A stretch of 64,000 nucleotides of DNA from Mangrovivirga halotolerans (GCF_026241165.1 NZ_JAPFQN010000003.1:310001-374000); one strand, 5' to 3'; positions 25,914-35,245 are shown, numbered from the stretch's first letter. Notes: generated by a model from the letters alone, not told the origin. Program-made: numbers and translations.

Positions 25914-26771
25914 TTATATTTTCATGGTCCCGAGTTTACCGGACTGAAAATCTTCTATTGCTTGATTTATTTCTTCCGCTGTATTCATAACAAACGGACC
26001 GTGCGCGAATATAGGCTCATTAAATGGTTTGCCAAAGCAAAATATTATTTGACTGTCTTCATTAGCGGAAAAAAACAACTCGTTGCCTTCAAGAGACAAT
26101 TCTATTAGTTGATGTGTTTTAGCCTGATGACCTTCAATATTAATATTACCATTAATTACATACAAAAGAACCTGATTGTCGTCCGGAAGTTCAATATGAA
26201 ACTCACCATTTTCAGAAAGATCAATTGTGGAAGTAAATAGTCCTGTTAATGATTTTACCGGACCTTTTTCACCATTATAATGTCCGGATACCAGATGGAC
26301 TGTACCAAGACCATCTTCCGTTTTTACAGCAGGAATTTTGTCTTTTTGTAAACCGATATAATTTGGTTCAATCATTTTAAGATTAGAAGGCAGGTTAAAC
26401 CAAAGCTGGATAACCTCTTCCATTCCACCTTCCTTTTTAAATTTTTCAGATGATACTTCAGCATGTATCAATCCGCTACCCGCTGTCATCCACTGAATTC
26501 CTCCTGCATTGATTACACTTTCACCTGTAACAGAATCTTTATGTGTAATATCACCTTGTAAAACGAAAGTTAGTGTTTCGAACCCACGATGAGGGTGAGG
26601 GCCAAATGGTAAGCCATTATTGTCAGGCTCGTATTTTTGCGGACCATGATGGTTTAAAAATAAAAACGGATCCAGGTTATTAATATCCTGTGTGGGCATT
26701 GCACGCCATGTTTTCAGGTCAGCAATAGGATCATATATTCCGGTATGTATCGCTTTTACTTTCTTTTTCAT
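25914..26771 (-). CDS. pirin-family protein
   Basis: A bicupin of 285 aa. The N-terminal pirin motif GPHPHRGFETLTFVLQGDITHKDS with its metal-binding His residues is complete, as are GGIQWMTAGSGLIHAE and the C-terminal cupin ending IFAHGPFVMNT. Family members bind iron and some, such as YhhW, act as quercetin dioxygenases; others are redox sensors. The biological substrate is unknown. The gene has a perfect inverted repeat overlapping its probable promoter. Confidence 0.92.
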   Translation of the reverse strand: MKKKVKAIHTGIYDPIADLKTWRAMPTQDINNLDPFLFLNHHGPQKYEPDNNGLPFGPHPHRGFETLTFVLQGDITHKDSVTGESVINAGGIQWMTAGSGLIHAEVSSEKFKKEGGMEEVIQLWFNLPSNLKMIEPNYIGLQKDKIPAVKTEDGLGTVHLVSGHYNGEKGPVKSLTGLFTSTIDLSENGEFHIELPDDNQVLLYVINGNINIEGHQAKTHQLIELSLEGNELFFSANEDSQIIFCFGKPFNEPIFAHGPFVMNTAEEINQAIEDFQSGKLGTMKI

Positions 26772-26780
26772 TGTTTATTG

Positions 26781-26819
26781 TTTAAACAAATATACGCTTA
26801 TTATTGATATTTGTTTAAA
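26781..26819. promoter_or_regulatory. 13-bp perfect inverted repeat over the pirin promoter
   Basis: TTTAAACAAATAT (26781-26793) and ATATTTGTTTAAA (26807-26819) are perfect complements separated by 13 bp. On the minus strand TATATTTG at the inner edge of one arm fits the Bacteroidota -7 box TAnnTTTG, about 20 nt from the pirin start codon. The outer arm also forms a short palindrome TTGTTTAAACAA. This looks like an operator for a dimeric repressor, although the repeat could also stop transcription of the gene that ends at 26825. Confidence 0.5.
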
Positions 26820-26824
26820 AAATA

Positions 26825-27325
26825 TTAATCAAGATTAAGTTTTTGATTTTTATTGCGGAGATCAACACCTCCCTGTACGATAGAATTCATATTTGCCAGA
26901 TAAAAAGTCCAACCAGTCTTACATTCTACATGGTAGTTAATTTCGGATTCTTCTACTGGCGGGATGTCTTCCTGCGTCAGAGTCACTATTGTTGTATTTT
27001 CTTCTACTCCAATGGTTACGGTAACAATACCTGCTTTACCAAAGGAGAATCGCAGATGATTTTTGCCATTTAATTCCAGGATCTTTCCATGTTCTACCAC
27101 ATTGTCCGGATACCCATGCCATAACCAACGATAAGTATCTCCTTCTTGTATATCTTCATCAGGTTGTCTAAATGAACCATCTTCTTTAACAAATTCAGCT
27201 AATCTAAGGAACCATTTTTCCAGTCCTGCTTTAGTGGTCCATAGTTTATATACTTCAGGAACCTTAGTGTCAACAACAGATTTGACAGTAAAATGGCTAT
27301 AGTCAAATTTATTCTTATCAGACAT
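26825..27325 (-). CDS. SRPBCC (AHSA1-type) domain protein
   Basis: A protein of 166 aa with a START-like helix-grip fold: VKSVVDTKVPEVYKLWTTKAGLEKWF at the N-terminus, GDTYRWLWHGYPDNVVEHGKILEL in the middle, a strand TTIVTLTQEDI, and the C-terminal long helix after VECKTGWTFYLANM. This is the AHSA1/polyketide-cyclase-like branch that binds hydrophobic ligands. The start is two nt after the stop of the DUF418 gene upstream (27328), so the two are cotranscribed. Confidence 0.88.
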   Translation of the reverse strand: MSDKNKFDYSHFTVKSVVDTKVPEVYKLWTTKAGLEKWFLRLAEFVKEDGSFRQPDEDIQEGDTYRWLWHGYPDNVVEHGKILELNGKNHLRFSFGKAGIVTVTIGVEENTTIVTLTQEDIPPVEESEINYHVECKTGWTFYLANMNSIVQGGVDLRNKNQKLNLD

Positions 27326-27327
27326 AA

Positions 27328-28671
27328 TTAAAGAGGTTTTGGTATTGCTTGTTTTCTTGTAATTGTTTCAGGTTTATTAATTCTAAATGGTTGTTTTTCT
27401 AAATAAGTTAAGGATCTCCACATCCATTCTGCAGGTCCATATCTGAAATATTTTAACCAGATCGGACTTATAATGAGTTGAAAGATCCAGATCAAACCGA
27501 CAACATAATATAACTCATACCGCTGAAGTTTCCCAAACATATTAAACCCTAAGAAATAAATGTTACATAGAATTGTATGCATCAGATAATTGGTCAATGC
27601 CATTTTTCCTACCGCTCCCAATGCATTTTGCAAGAATTTCAAAATCGATGACTTGACGAAGATCATAATTAATCCAATGTGGCCTATTGTAGTGAAAAAT
27701 CTTCCAATCTGATAAGTTCTATCTGCTTTCATGGTGGTTAGTTTATCAAATCCAGAGTTTACTATCATTGATGTTTCAAAATAATTTACTGTCAAGCCCA
27801 CAGCATACCCGACAATCATCATGATTAAATAATATTTATATTTTAATGAGGCATTAAATACCTTCCACTTAAATAAGGCCATGCCGATGAGCATCATAGA
27901 AAGAATATCCCAGGGAGAATATCGATAGAAGAAAACGGTTTGACTACGAAAAACTCTTTCTCCAATTATATCAACTAGTTTGAAGTATCCACTATTTCTC
28001 ATTTTACTGCTATATTCAGACACCTCTTCAGATGTTGGGGTCTGATTGAGTTTTGTAAATGCCTTTAATTGTTCGGTTTGTTCAGTAGTTAAAGTCTGAT
28101 TCTGATCCTTTAATCTCTGTACTTCAGTACCAGCTTTATAAGTTTCCACACCTTTATTGTAGTCTCTGAAATCAAGGAAAACACCAATAGTTAAAAGCAC
28201 TATTCCAGCTATAAAGAGTGGTTTGGGATTTACATGCCTAACCGGGAAAAGTAATAAGCCCATTACTGCATAGGGATAAAGAATTTCACCATACCAAAGG
28301 AGTAGATACCCATGAATAATTCCGAAAAGCAGTAACCAAAGGGTTCTACGATAATATATATCAGCTACTTTTATTCCCCCGCCTTTTTTCTCACCACGGA
28401 GAGTTAATAAAATAAACCCCATACCAAACAACATGGTAAACAATCCTCTCATGGTACCTTCAAAAAGCATGTTTGTAGTAATCCATGTATAAAGATTGGC
28501 ACCAGTATCTCCACCCGAAATTGATGGATTAGAATAGGACCATGCAAGACCGAATCCTACAATATTCATTAGTAAAATACCAAGGAGTGCGATTCCCCGT
28601 ACGACGTCAAGGGAATGAATTCGCTCTGAGACCTTAACAGGCTCCAGGTGAGAGATAGAAGGTGTATTCAT
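27328..28671 (-). CDS. DUF418-family membrane protein
   Basis: A protein of 447 aa with about ten membrane helices. The family marks are RIHSLDVVRGIALLGILLMNIVGFG at the N-terminus (the acyltransferase_3-like opening), RGLFTMLFGMGF, and the C-terminal DUF418 block with GKMALTNYLMHTILC and YGPAEWMWRSLTY. YeiB-like proteins of this group are thought to move or acylate a surface substrate, but none is proven. First gene of an operon with the SRPBCC gene. Confidence 0.9.
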   Translation of the reverse strand: MNTPSISHLEPVKVSERIHSLDVVRGIALLGILLMNIVGFGLAWSYSNPSISGGDTGANLYTWITTNMLFEGTMRGLFTMLFGMGFILLTLRGEKKGGGIKVADIYYRRTLWLLLFGIIHGYLLLWYGEILYPYAVMGLLLFPVRHVNPKPLFIAGIVLLTIGVFLDFRDYNKGVETYKAGTEVQRLKDQNQTLTTEQTEQLKAFTKLNQTPTSEEVSEYSSKMRNSGYFKLVDIIGERVFRSQTVFFYRYSPWDILSMMLIGMALFKWKVFNASLKYKYYLIMMIVGYAVGLTVNYFETSMIVNSGFDKLTTMKADRTYQIGRFFTTIGHIGLIMIFVKSSILKFLQNALGAVGKMALTNYLMHTILCNIYFLGFNMFGKLQRYELYYVVGLIWIFQLIISPIWLKYFRYGPAEWMWRSLTYLEKQPFRINKPETITRKQAIPKPL

Positions 28672-28746
28672 AACAGTGTGGTAATGGCCTTCTATTAATT
28701 TACGACAAAATATTCAATAGCTGATTATATAATCAATGATTAATTT

Positions 28747-29736
28747 TCAGGGTTTAAATGAAGTATTAGTGAGCTTTTCTGATACATCCCAAAGTCTGTT
28801 GGCTTTATACTTATCTTTTGAAATATCGTTTGAATCCACTTTTACAGGTTTGCCGCTATATTCTCTAAATCCCGATGGCCCATAATATTCTCCACCTTTA
28901 GCGTTTGGATCTAATGCAGCTCTGACTATAGGTTCGGCTCCTTGTTTAGAAGAATTGAAAATCACCGGACCGATAGTATTAAAAACAGATTGCACAAAAC
29001 CGGGTAAATGTCTTCCGAGATTTGTAGATGAAATACCCGGATGAGCTGCCAGGGATAAAGGTGATGATTGTTCTTTTTTATCTAATCTTCTTTGTAATTC
29101 GTAGGCAAACATCAGGCATGCGAGTTTACTTTGACTATATGCCTTTCTTTTATCATAACCCTGAAGAAAATTCAAATCCTCAAAGTAGATATCACCCCAT
29201 GCATGTGCTAAACTACTTAATGTTACAATTCTGGAACCATCAGTTTGAGATAAAAGATCGAAAAGTAATGAAGTAAGTTTAAAATGCCCCAGATAATTAA
29301 CCCCTAATTGTAGTTCAAAACCCTGAACCGTCGTTTGATATGGCGGAAACATGACACCAGCATTGTTAATCAGAAAGTCAAGACGATCATATTTTAAATG
29401 AAAATTCCTGCTAAAGGAACTGACTGAATCCAGATCGGAAAGATCTATCTCCATGATCTCGATTTCACCCTCCGGATGGTGCTTTATTAATTCATCTTTT
29501 GCTTTTTCCGCTTTCTCAGGGTTGCGGCAAGCCATAATTACTTTTATTTTCTTTTCGAGGAAGAATGAACAGGTTTCTTTACCGAGACCTACATTAGCTC
29601 CGGTGACGATTGCAATTTTTCCTTTCTGTTCAGGTATATTTTTATATGAATAGTTATCAGCCACGATTATAATTGGTTTGGGTTCGAGGCTTAATTTAAT
29701 AAATGTAAATAGAATGAAATAAAAAACGGTTAGCAA
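28747..29736 (-). CDS. short-chain dehydrogenase/reductase, retinol-dehydrogenase-like
   Basis: A protein of 329 aa. It has TGANVGLG (NAD(P)-binding), ACRNPEKA after strand 2, LINNAGVM, and the catalytic YSQSK with an upstream Ser in VTLSSLAHAWG. The C-terminal extension with HPGISSTNLGRH is the one seen in retinol dehydrogenase and WW-domain oxidoreductase relatives, which usually use NADP and act on hydrophobic alcohols or ketones. The N-terminal 20 residues are hydrophobic, so it may be membrane-associated. Monocistronic. Confidence 0.88.
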   Translation of the reverse strand: MLTVFYFILFTFIKLSLEPKPIIIVADNYSYKNIPEQKGKIAIVTGANVGLGKETCSFFLEKKIKVIMACRNPEKAEKAKDELIKHHPEGEIEIMEIDLSDLDSVSSFSRNFHLKYDRLDFLINNAGVMFPPYQTTVQGFELQLGVNYLGHFKLTSLLFDLLSQTDGSRIVTLSSLAHAWGDIYFEDLNFLQGYDKRKAYSQSKLACLMFAYELQRRLDKKEQSSPLSLAAHPGISSTNLGRHLPGFVQSVFNTIGPVIFNSSKQGAEPIVRAALDPNAKGGEYYGPSGFREYSGKPVKVDSNDISKDKYKANRLWDVSEKLTNTSFKP

Positions 29737-29756
29737 TTATTATACTGCTAACCGTT
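29721..29756 (-). terminator. intrinsic terminator after the 148-aa lipoprotein gene
   Basis: AACGGTTAGCA / TGCTAACCGTT (29725-29735 with 29746-29756) is an 11-bp perfect stem with a 10-nt loop and a T run on the minus strand, about 20 nt after the stop at 29776. Confidence 0.82.
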
Positions 29757-29775
29757 ATTGATGTGTTTTTTATTT

Positions 29776-30222
29776 TTACAGGTTTTCAAACCGGAGTGAT
29801 TCATTGCTATTGCCTTCATCTCCCAGGTCAATCCTGGTATTACTTTCATAAAATATATCCCAGACATCTGTTAATTCATCAAATTCGTTTTCATTTGAAA
29901 AATTGATTTCCATATCTAGTTCCTCAAGTTTGTCATCGTCTCCATCGCTTGGATTTGTAATTATTCTCCAGGTTCCTGAAAATGAATTTATCCCGTTACT
30001 AGCAGATAATGCGCCATCATCTCTAAATACGAAGAAATAACCCCGATAATTACTGGTTTTCTCATCTCCGGAATCAATAAAAGAGGTGATTTTCCAGTTT
30101 TCTGATGTGATCTTTCTTTGCAATTGTTCTGCCGGCGAAGGATCGTTATCCTTGTTGCCACACGAAAAAACTAATCCTGAGATTAAAAAGATTAAGGTGA
30201 TTTGTTTGGATAAAAAATTCAT
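29776..30222 (-). CDS. small lipoprotein, lipocalin-like
   Basis: A protein of 148 aa with lipobox VFSC (Cys21), then a short acidic linker. The mature domain starts SENWKITSFIDSGDEKT and contains GYFFVFRDDGALSASNG and FSGTWRI, a pattern of strands like that of small lipocalin-type lipoproteins of this phylum (several are labelled lipocalin-like). It is probably surface-exposed; ligand unknown. Monocistronic, with its own terminator. Confidence 0.66.
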   Translation of the reverse strand: MNFLSKQITLIFLISGLVFSCGNKDNDPSPAEQLQRKITSENWKITSFIDSGDEKTSNYRGYFFVFRDDGALSASNGINSFSGTWRIITNPSDGDDDKLEELDMEINFSNENEFDELTDVWDIFYESNTRIDLGDEGNSNESLRFENL

Positions 30223-30932
30223 AGTTCAAAAATATTACGTAAAACTACTTGTGGTTACTTTGATTTAAAAGTGCACCGGCGACAATCTGTTGTTATTTAA
30301 CATTTCGACAATAATGTGACAGGTTTTTAAAAAATCGTTTAATACCATTTAAAATTATTCAATTCAAATTTCATTATTTTTATTTCAATTATGATGAATT
30401 AAATAATTAATGTTTGAATTATTATTACCAATGTATAAATAATCAAAAAGCACAAAACACAAATTAATATTAGTTTAATAGCTTTTTTATTCATGACAGA
30501 TTATGACCCGTGTGATCATAGAATAATTAAAAGTTGCAATTGGAATTTAAAGCTTACATAGTACTCTACTTTTTTTAGTACAATTTCGATTTAAAATTTT
30601 ATTAGAATTACCCACTGAAAGTCATTTCCTTCAGCGGGTAATTACTAGCTCCCGAATTTTACTTTTTAATTTTAGCTCAATTATATTTTTACATATGATC
30701 CTTTTACTAGTGGATCATGAATTGTTTTGTTTATTAGTTTTCTGGCTCAATATTTTGAAAGTATAAATAATTTTGATTAAAAGAAAGATTTTATTGAAAA
30801 ATTTCAAGCTTGATGGTAAAATTGCAATGAATAAGTCATACTTATCCTTTAAAAAATGTAATATTTATCTTTATAGCCTACTTAAAAGAAGTGTAATAGA
30901 ATCAATATTTAGTATTGAGATTTAATGAAAAG
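30223..30932. other. AT-rich non-coding region of about 710 nt with one hairpin
   Basis: This is the longest stretch without a gene. No open frame longer than about 25 codons looks coding. One clear feature is the stem AATTACCCACTGAA / TTCAGCGGGTAATT at 30607-30620 and 30630-30643, 14 bp with one mismatch and a 9-nt loop. No T run follows on either strand, so it is not a plain terminator. The rest is AT-rich and must hold the promoter of the lipoprotein gene ending at 29776. A small RNA is possible but unproven. Confidence 0.4.
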
Positions 30933-31709
30933 TTAGCTTACAAATGGTAAGGTATCTCGGTTTTTATAGGCATGATACGATGCTGCTATTAAAATAACAA
31001 ATGCTCCTGCCAGTGCTACCCATTTAATTGACAGGTATGTATCCCAATGTCTCACAGCAATAGCAATAAATGCCCAGATTCCTACAGCAGCAAATTCTCT
31101 CATATTCCTCTTAAAAATCATAAATAGATAAATAGCGGTTGCTATTATAATCATGATTATAGTCCAGGTTATTTCTGAAAAGGCTGCCTCCCATCCAATT
31201 CCGTTAAGATGAGCTGCAATATTGGCTATCAACGCTACACTGATCCATCCGCCATAGAGGTCTATAGGCCACCATACCGCTGCCATATATGGAACAGGGG
31301 CATCCCATCGTTCCATATTTAGTTTTATAACGGCTGCTAATAATGCCACAAGAATAATGATCATAATCAAAATTGAAATTCCGGTCATTTCTTTTAACCA
31401 GAAATAAATCCAGAAACAATTAGCAATGTTAGCTATCACAAGATAGGGTACGAGTTTTTTAATAAATGAATCTTCTTTTTTTACTACACTTTTATAAATG
31501 AGATAACAAGCCTGAATAAAAAGAGCAAAATAAATCACTCCCCAAATTGCGAAAGCATAGCCGGCAGGGGTGAAAAGGCTATCATATTGCTGGCTAACTG
31601 ATCCTACTGTCTTTCCATCAATAAATCCTGTATTTGAAAAATAATTCCAGTAGATTGTTCCCAGTAATACCAGTATATTTAGTACGGCTAATTTTCTAGT
31701 TGTTCTCAA
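30933..31709 (-). CDS. TspO/MBR-like tryptophan-rich membrane protein
   Basis: A protein of 258 aa with about seven membrane helices. It contains FTPAGYAFAIWGVIYFAL, the long WxxPxGxxFxxVW-like opening of the TspO-related branch, and WWPIDLYGGWISVALIAN with the late Trp-rich helix. It is longer than classic TspO (about 160 aa) and belongs to the extended group common in Bacteroidota. TspO proteins bind tetrapyrroles; in this branch it is not shown. It stands alone with no linked gene. Confidence 0.75.
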   Translation of the reverse strand: MRTTRKLAVLNILVLLGTIYWNYFSNTGFIDGKTVGSVSQQYDSLFTPAGYAFAIWGVIYFALFIQACYLIYKSVVKKEDSFIKKLVPYLVIANIANCFWIYFWLKEMTGISILIMIIILVALLAAVIKLNMERWDAPVPYMAAVWWPIDLYGGWISVALIANIAAHLNGIGWEAAFSEITWTIIMIIIATAIYLFMIFKRNMREFAAVGIWAFIAIAVRHWDTYLSIKWVALAGAFVILIAASYHAYKNRDTLPFVS

Positions 31710-31784
31710 GGTGTCTTATTTTTTTATATAGAGAAATAACAAAAATTGTAAGTGAATTCAAAGTAATAACAGTTTAACTTTTAA

Positions 31785-32552
31785 TTACTTAGGGACTCCC
31801 TTAAGACATAATTTTTTGTATTTTTTTCCTGTCTTGAAAATTTCCCACTTGTAATTATTATCCGGTATTTCACTCAATAATTCTTTCAAATCATCTTCTG
31901 TATAAGTCCGGGCATTTGAAACTGCACCATCCCATGCAAAGCATATTGGAATTATTGGTATAAAGTAAGTGAAAACTAATTGCTGCCAGGTCATCGGTCG
32001 GACTAAGGGTGTTATAAATAAACAAGTGATTATATTTAAGGGTATGGGTGCCCACCATAAAAATGCAGGGAAACTATTGTCACTGATCTCATAAATTAGA
32101 ATAGGTTGATTTTTATTTTGTGATATTTTCAGGATCTCCAGGGCTTTTTGAGGTTTCATGTGATGGAAGGAGCTGATCATTGTTTTTATCCCTTTAAGTT
32201 CAATAGCCTGCGTAGCATCAATTGGTTCTTTATGATAATATAGGCTTGAATTGTTAGAATTTATTTCTTTAGCAGCCTGTTTATCGGGATACAGATCTGT
32301 TAAAGTCATGCTGATTTTTTCTTCTTTATTCAGTTTTTTATATACTTCCGGCATTGGCCCTCCACTACCAGAACACAGATCAACTATATTTTTATATTGG
32401 CTATCATCTAAAAGTTTTAGTAGCTCTTTGGTTAGTAAATCTTCAGTCTTTACCAACGTATGTAAAACCTTGATCAACCTGGTTAGACACTTTCTTAGCC
32501 ATCCGGGAAACCACGATTGATCTTCGAATTCAAACAAATGGATTCTTTTCAT
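31785..32552 (-). CDS. class I SAM-dependent methyltransferase with a membrane segment
   Basis: A protein of 255 aa. Motif I is VDLCSGSGGPMPEV (SAM-binding Gly-rich loop), followed by MTLTDLYPDKQAA with the acidic residue of motif II and SSFHHMKPQKA near motif IV. After residue 155 come two hydrophobic segments (FLWWAPIPLNIITCLFITPLV and a shorter one), unusual for this fold and suggesting membrane association. The substrate is unknown. It lies six nt after the stop of the membrane-protein gene upstream, so the two are cotranscribed. Confidence 0.82.
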   Translation of the reverse strand: MKRIHLFEFEDQSWFPGWLRKCLTRLIKVLHTLVKTEDLLTKELLKLLDDSQYKNIVDLCSGSGGPMPEVYKKLNKEEKISMTLTDLYPDKQAAKEINSNNSSLYYHKEPIDATQAIELKGIKTMISSFHHMKPQKALEILKISQNKNQPILIYEISDNSFPAFLWWAPIPLNIITCLFITPLVRPMTWQQLVFTYFIPIIPICFAWDGAVSNARTYTEDDLKELLSEIPDNNYKWEIFKTGKKYKKLCLKGVPK

Positions 32553-32558
32553 GATTAC

Positions 32559-33191
32559 TTATTGAGAGTAGTCCCTGTAAATTCTGGCCAGAGGCATAAA
32601 TGGGTTTTCCCCTTTTTCAAGGTCATTAATTTTTGGTTGGATAAACCACACACCGAGAAAGAAAAACCAGATCAGAAAAAATTCACCCAGATATTCTGAT
32701 GCAGTGGCTCGTCTTTGGAGTTCAATGCTTTTATACGTTTTAGCAACGAAATATATATTGTAGAATAAGCAAAAAGCCATGAATAGGTGAATTGGTATAA
32801 TAAAAAACAGGATTTCAGGACCTGGCTCCATTCCGGAAAGAAAATTTAACGATGCTAATACCGATATTCCGATCAATACAATTGTGAAATAGATCAGCGG
32901 AAAGATCACCGAGACTTTAAAAAAACCGGTATTCATTTGTTCTTTTTCAGGGATTTTATCCTGCAAGCCTGTTCCTACAGACCAATACCAGCCTAAAGAT
33001 CCTAAAAGCGGTATCAAAGAAAAAATTGGTAACAGAACAAACCATAAAAATAGATTTTGAAAATCAGGTTCCACATCATTTACAGCAAGGATTATTATAA
33101 ATCCTGCAAAAATGAGCTGGAAAATGAAAGGCACACCATAAATGATCATGAACAGCTGCCAGTGCTTTAGTTTGAGAAAGAAGGTCTTCAT
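32559..33191 (-). CDS. four-helix membrane protein of unknown function
   Basis: I start the gene at the ATG at 33191 because the longer frame opens with TTG. The product is 210 aa with hydrophobic helices near 10-32, 45-65, 95-120 and 130-155, and one more near the C-terminus. It resembles small Bacteroidota membrane proteins of unknown function. It precedes the methyltransferase gene by six nt and probably forms a two-gene operon with it. Confidence 0.68.
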   Translation of the reverse strand: MKTFFLKLKHWQLFMIIYGVPFIFQLIFAGFIIILAVNDVEPDFQNLFLWFVLLPIFSLIPLLGSLGWYWSVGTGLQDKIPEKEQMNTGFFKVSVIFPLIYFTIVLIGISVLASLNFLSGMEPGPEILFFIIPIHLFMAFCLFYNIYFVAKTYKSIELQRRATASEYLGEFFLIWFFFLGVWFIQPKINDLEKGENPFMPLARIYRDYSQ

Positions 33192-33227
33192 ATTTGAGGC
33201 ATATTTTAGACTATACAATTAGTAATG

Positions 33228-33259
33228 AAAAGAGCTGCACTGATAGGTGCAGCTCTTTT
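33228..33259 (-). terminator. terminator between the S9 peptidase and the downstream gene
   Basis: AAAAGAGCTGCAC / GTGCAGCTCTTTT is a 13-bp perfect stem with a 6-nt loop, four nt after the stop of the S9 peptidase gene at 33263. The T residues belong to the stem on both strands. Confidence 0.8.
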
Positions 33260-33262
33260 ATA

Positions 33263-35245
33263 TTATTTCGTTTCGATTGTTACTTCAGGCATTTTATTGT
33301 CTGAACCTTTGAGGTAGGTATCAAACCATCTGAGCATCCTGAGATTATAATCATACCGTGCAGTAGCATTTCGGTTTCCATGTCCTTCTCCGGGATAGAG
33401 AACCAGTCTAACTGGTGTGTCGGTCCTTGTTTTTATGTGGCGATATAATTCATAAGACTGTCCAGGGTCAACACGAGTATCTTCTTTTCCAGCCATGATC
33501 AGTAGTGGTGTTTCAGCTTGTCCCGCATAAAAGATCGGGCTTCTTTCCAGAAAGAACTCATAATCGTCCCAGATTCTTTTTCTGGAATGAACAAGGAACA
33601 TTTCCTCGGGGATATCGCTCGTGCCCCATTTTGAGAGGTTATTACTGATCCCCACAAACATTACCCCGGCAGCAAATCTTTTGGTATGCCTGGTAGACAT
33701 CCATGCTGTGGCATATCCACCATACGAACCACCTGTTACGCCTATGCGATCTCTGTCCACACCATAGTTTTGTATTAGGTAATCCAGGCCATCAATAATG
33801 TCATCGAATTCTTTACCGGCAGGATCACCCTGGCTGGACATGGCGTACTCCATTCCGCGGCCAGTACTTCCACGGTAGTTTGGATAAAATACAGCATATC
33901 CCTTTCCTGCAGCTACCTGTCCTGGCATGCTATAGGCGGTGAGCCAACCATTATCATAATGAGCTTCCGGTCCACCATGGACAACTGTGATCATTGGTGC
34001 ATTTTCTATTCCTCCCACCGGGTGGATCAGGATCCCCTGAATTTCCGTGCCGTCATCTGCTTTATAGGTGATCACTTCCTGCTTGCCAAGTGTGCGATCG
34101 TCTATCCATGGATTAGAAATAGTTAATCTCAATGGATCCTCATCTCCAACATCCATAATATAAAGCTCTGAAGGATGGGAGGGTGTGCTTGCCACCATTG
34201 CTATTTTGTCATGTCCAACATCAAAAGCACTGATGCTCATTTTAGATGTTGAAAACAACTTTTTAATTTTTTCTTTGATAGTAAGCGTACCAATCGTGCT
34301 TGACACGCCTTCACTTGCAAGAAAGGTGATCGTATTATCATCCGTCCATTTCAATGATTCAAATGCTCCACCAAATTCGTTTAGCATTACAGTAGGAGTT
34401 CCACCCTCGTCGTCTGATAAAACCATTCTTCCTGCGATCGGGTCATGCTTGTTCCCACCTGCTATAAAAGCTATATGATTTCCATCAGGATTCCATTTAA
34501 AATCACCAAGTTTTGCAGTATGATCAATTAAAGAATTAACTGCCCTTGTAGAAGCATCGATGATATTTACTTTTTGGCTGGTGTAATAATTATCTATTAA
34601 GGAGGTTGGAGCTGCAGATATTGCTAGTTGTGTCCCTGCCGGATTCCATTCAAGATGAGTAACATGGCCATTTAAATCAACTCGCTCCAAAGCCATAGAA
34701 CCCAGATTGATGACGTAGGCAGAATTTGAATTGAGTTCTTCTTCATAAATTTCAGGAGTATAAGGTAATGCAGCTTCTTCGCTTTTCTGAGGTGTTTTAG
34801 CCACAAAAGCTAAGGAGTTTCCATCGGGATGCCAGTCATATGAAGAAATTGATTCTTCATGTTCGAAGAGTTTTATAGCTTCACCACCAGATAGCGAGAT
34901 CTCATAAATTGAATTGTTTTTATCTCCATTTCTTCTGGCAGTAAAAGTTATTGATGAATTGTTTGGCCTGAAAGCAACATTTGCTACATCATATTGAGTA
35001 ACAAAAGGAATGTGTCTTTGCTTGTCAATATCATAAAGATATAAATGTGAGTGAGCTGGTTTGTTTTCTATTGTAGGATCGGGATAGGAAATGATCCGGT
35101 AAGCCAGGAACTTTCCATCTGGCGAAATTTCAACCCCGCTTACATGCCTTATATTGGCTACATCTTCAGGTGTCATAGTGTTTTGTGACACCAGTGAGAA
35201 TGTTCCGTAAAGGATTAAAAATGACAATAATATTATTCGTTTCAT
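33263..35245 (-). CDS. exported S9-family (prolyl oligopeptidase-type) peptidase
   Basis: A protein of 660 aa with a Sec signal peptide (to about residue 20, SLVSQ). An N-terminal WD40-like beta-propeller (repeats such as SPDGKFLAYRI, NPDGNHIAFIAGG, SSYDWHPDGNSLAFVA) is followed by the hydrolase domain (about 395-650). The catalytic triad is visible: Ser in GGSYGGYATAW, Asp in GKEDTRVDPGQS and His in YPGEGHGN. The family cuts dipeptides or acylated amino acids from small peptides; this branch resembles dipeptidyl/acyl aminopeptidases. It would act in the periplasm on peptides taken up as nutrients. Confidence 0.92.
   Translation of the reverse strand: MKRIILLSFLILYGTFSLVSQNTMTPEDVANIRHVSGVEISPDGKFLAYRIISYPDPTIENKPAHSHLYLYDIDKQRHIPFVTQYDVANVAFRPNNSSITFTARRNGDKNNSIYEISLSGGEAIKLFEHEESISSYDWHPDGNSLAFVAKTPQKSEEAALPYTPEIYEEELNSNSAYVINLGSMALERVDLNGHVTHLEWNPAGTQLAISAAPTSLIDNYYTSQKVNIIDASTRAVNSLIDHTAKLGDFKWNPDGNHIAFIAGGNKHDPIAGRMVLSDDEGGTPTVMLNEFGGAFESLKWTDDNTITFLASEGVSSTIGTLTIKEKIKKLFSTSKMSISAFDVGHDKIAMVASTPSHPSELYIMDVGDEDPLRLTISNPWIDDRTLGKQEVITYKADDGTEIQGILIHPVGGIENAPMITVVHGGPEAHYDNGWLTAYSMPGQVAAGKGYAVFYPNYRGSTGRGMEYAMSSQGDPAGKEFDDIIDGLDYLIQNYGVDRDRIGVTGGSYGGYATAWMSTRHTKRFAAGVMFVGISNNLSKWGTSDIPEEMFLVHSRKRIWDDYEFFLERSPIFYAGQAETPLLIMAGKEDTRVDPGQSYELYRHIKTRTDTPVRLVLYPGEGHGNRNATARYDYNLRMLRWFDTYLKGSDNKMPEVTIETK

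Noticed and set aside
30482-30560. Short plus-strand frame starting ATGACAGATTATGACCC
   Set aside because: Only about 22 codons, without a coding signature or a ribosome-binding context.
30607-30643. Hairpin read as a transcription terminator
   Set aside because: No T run follows on either strand and no gene ends next to it.
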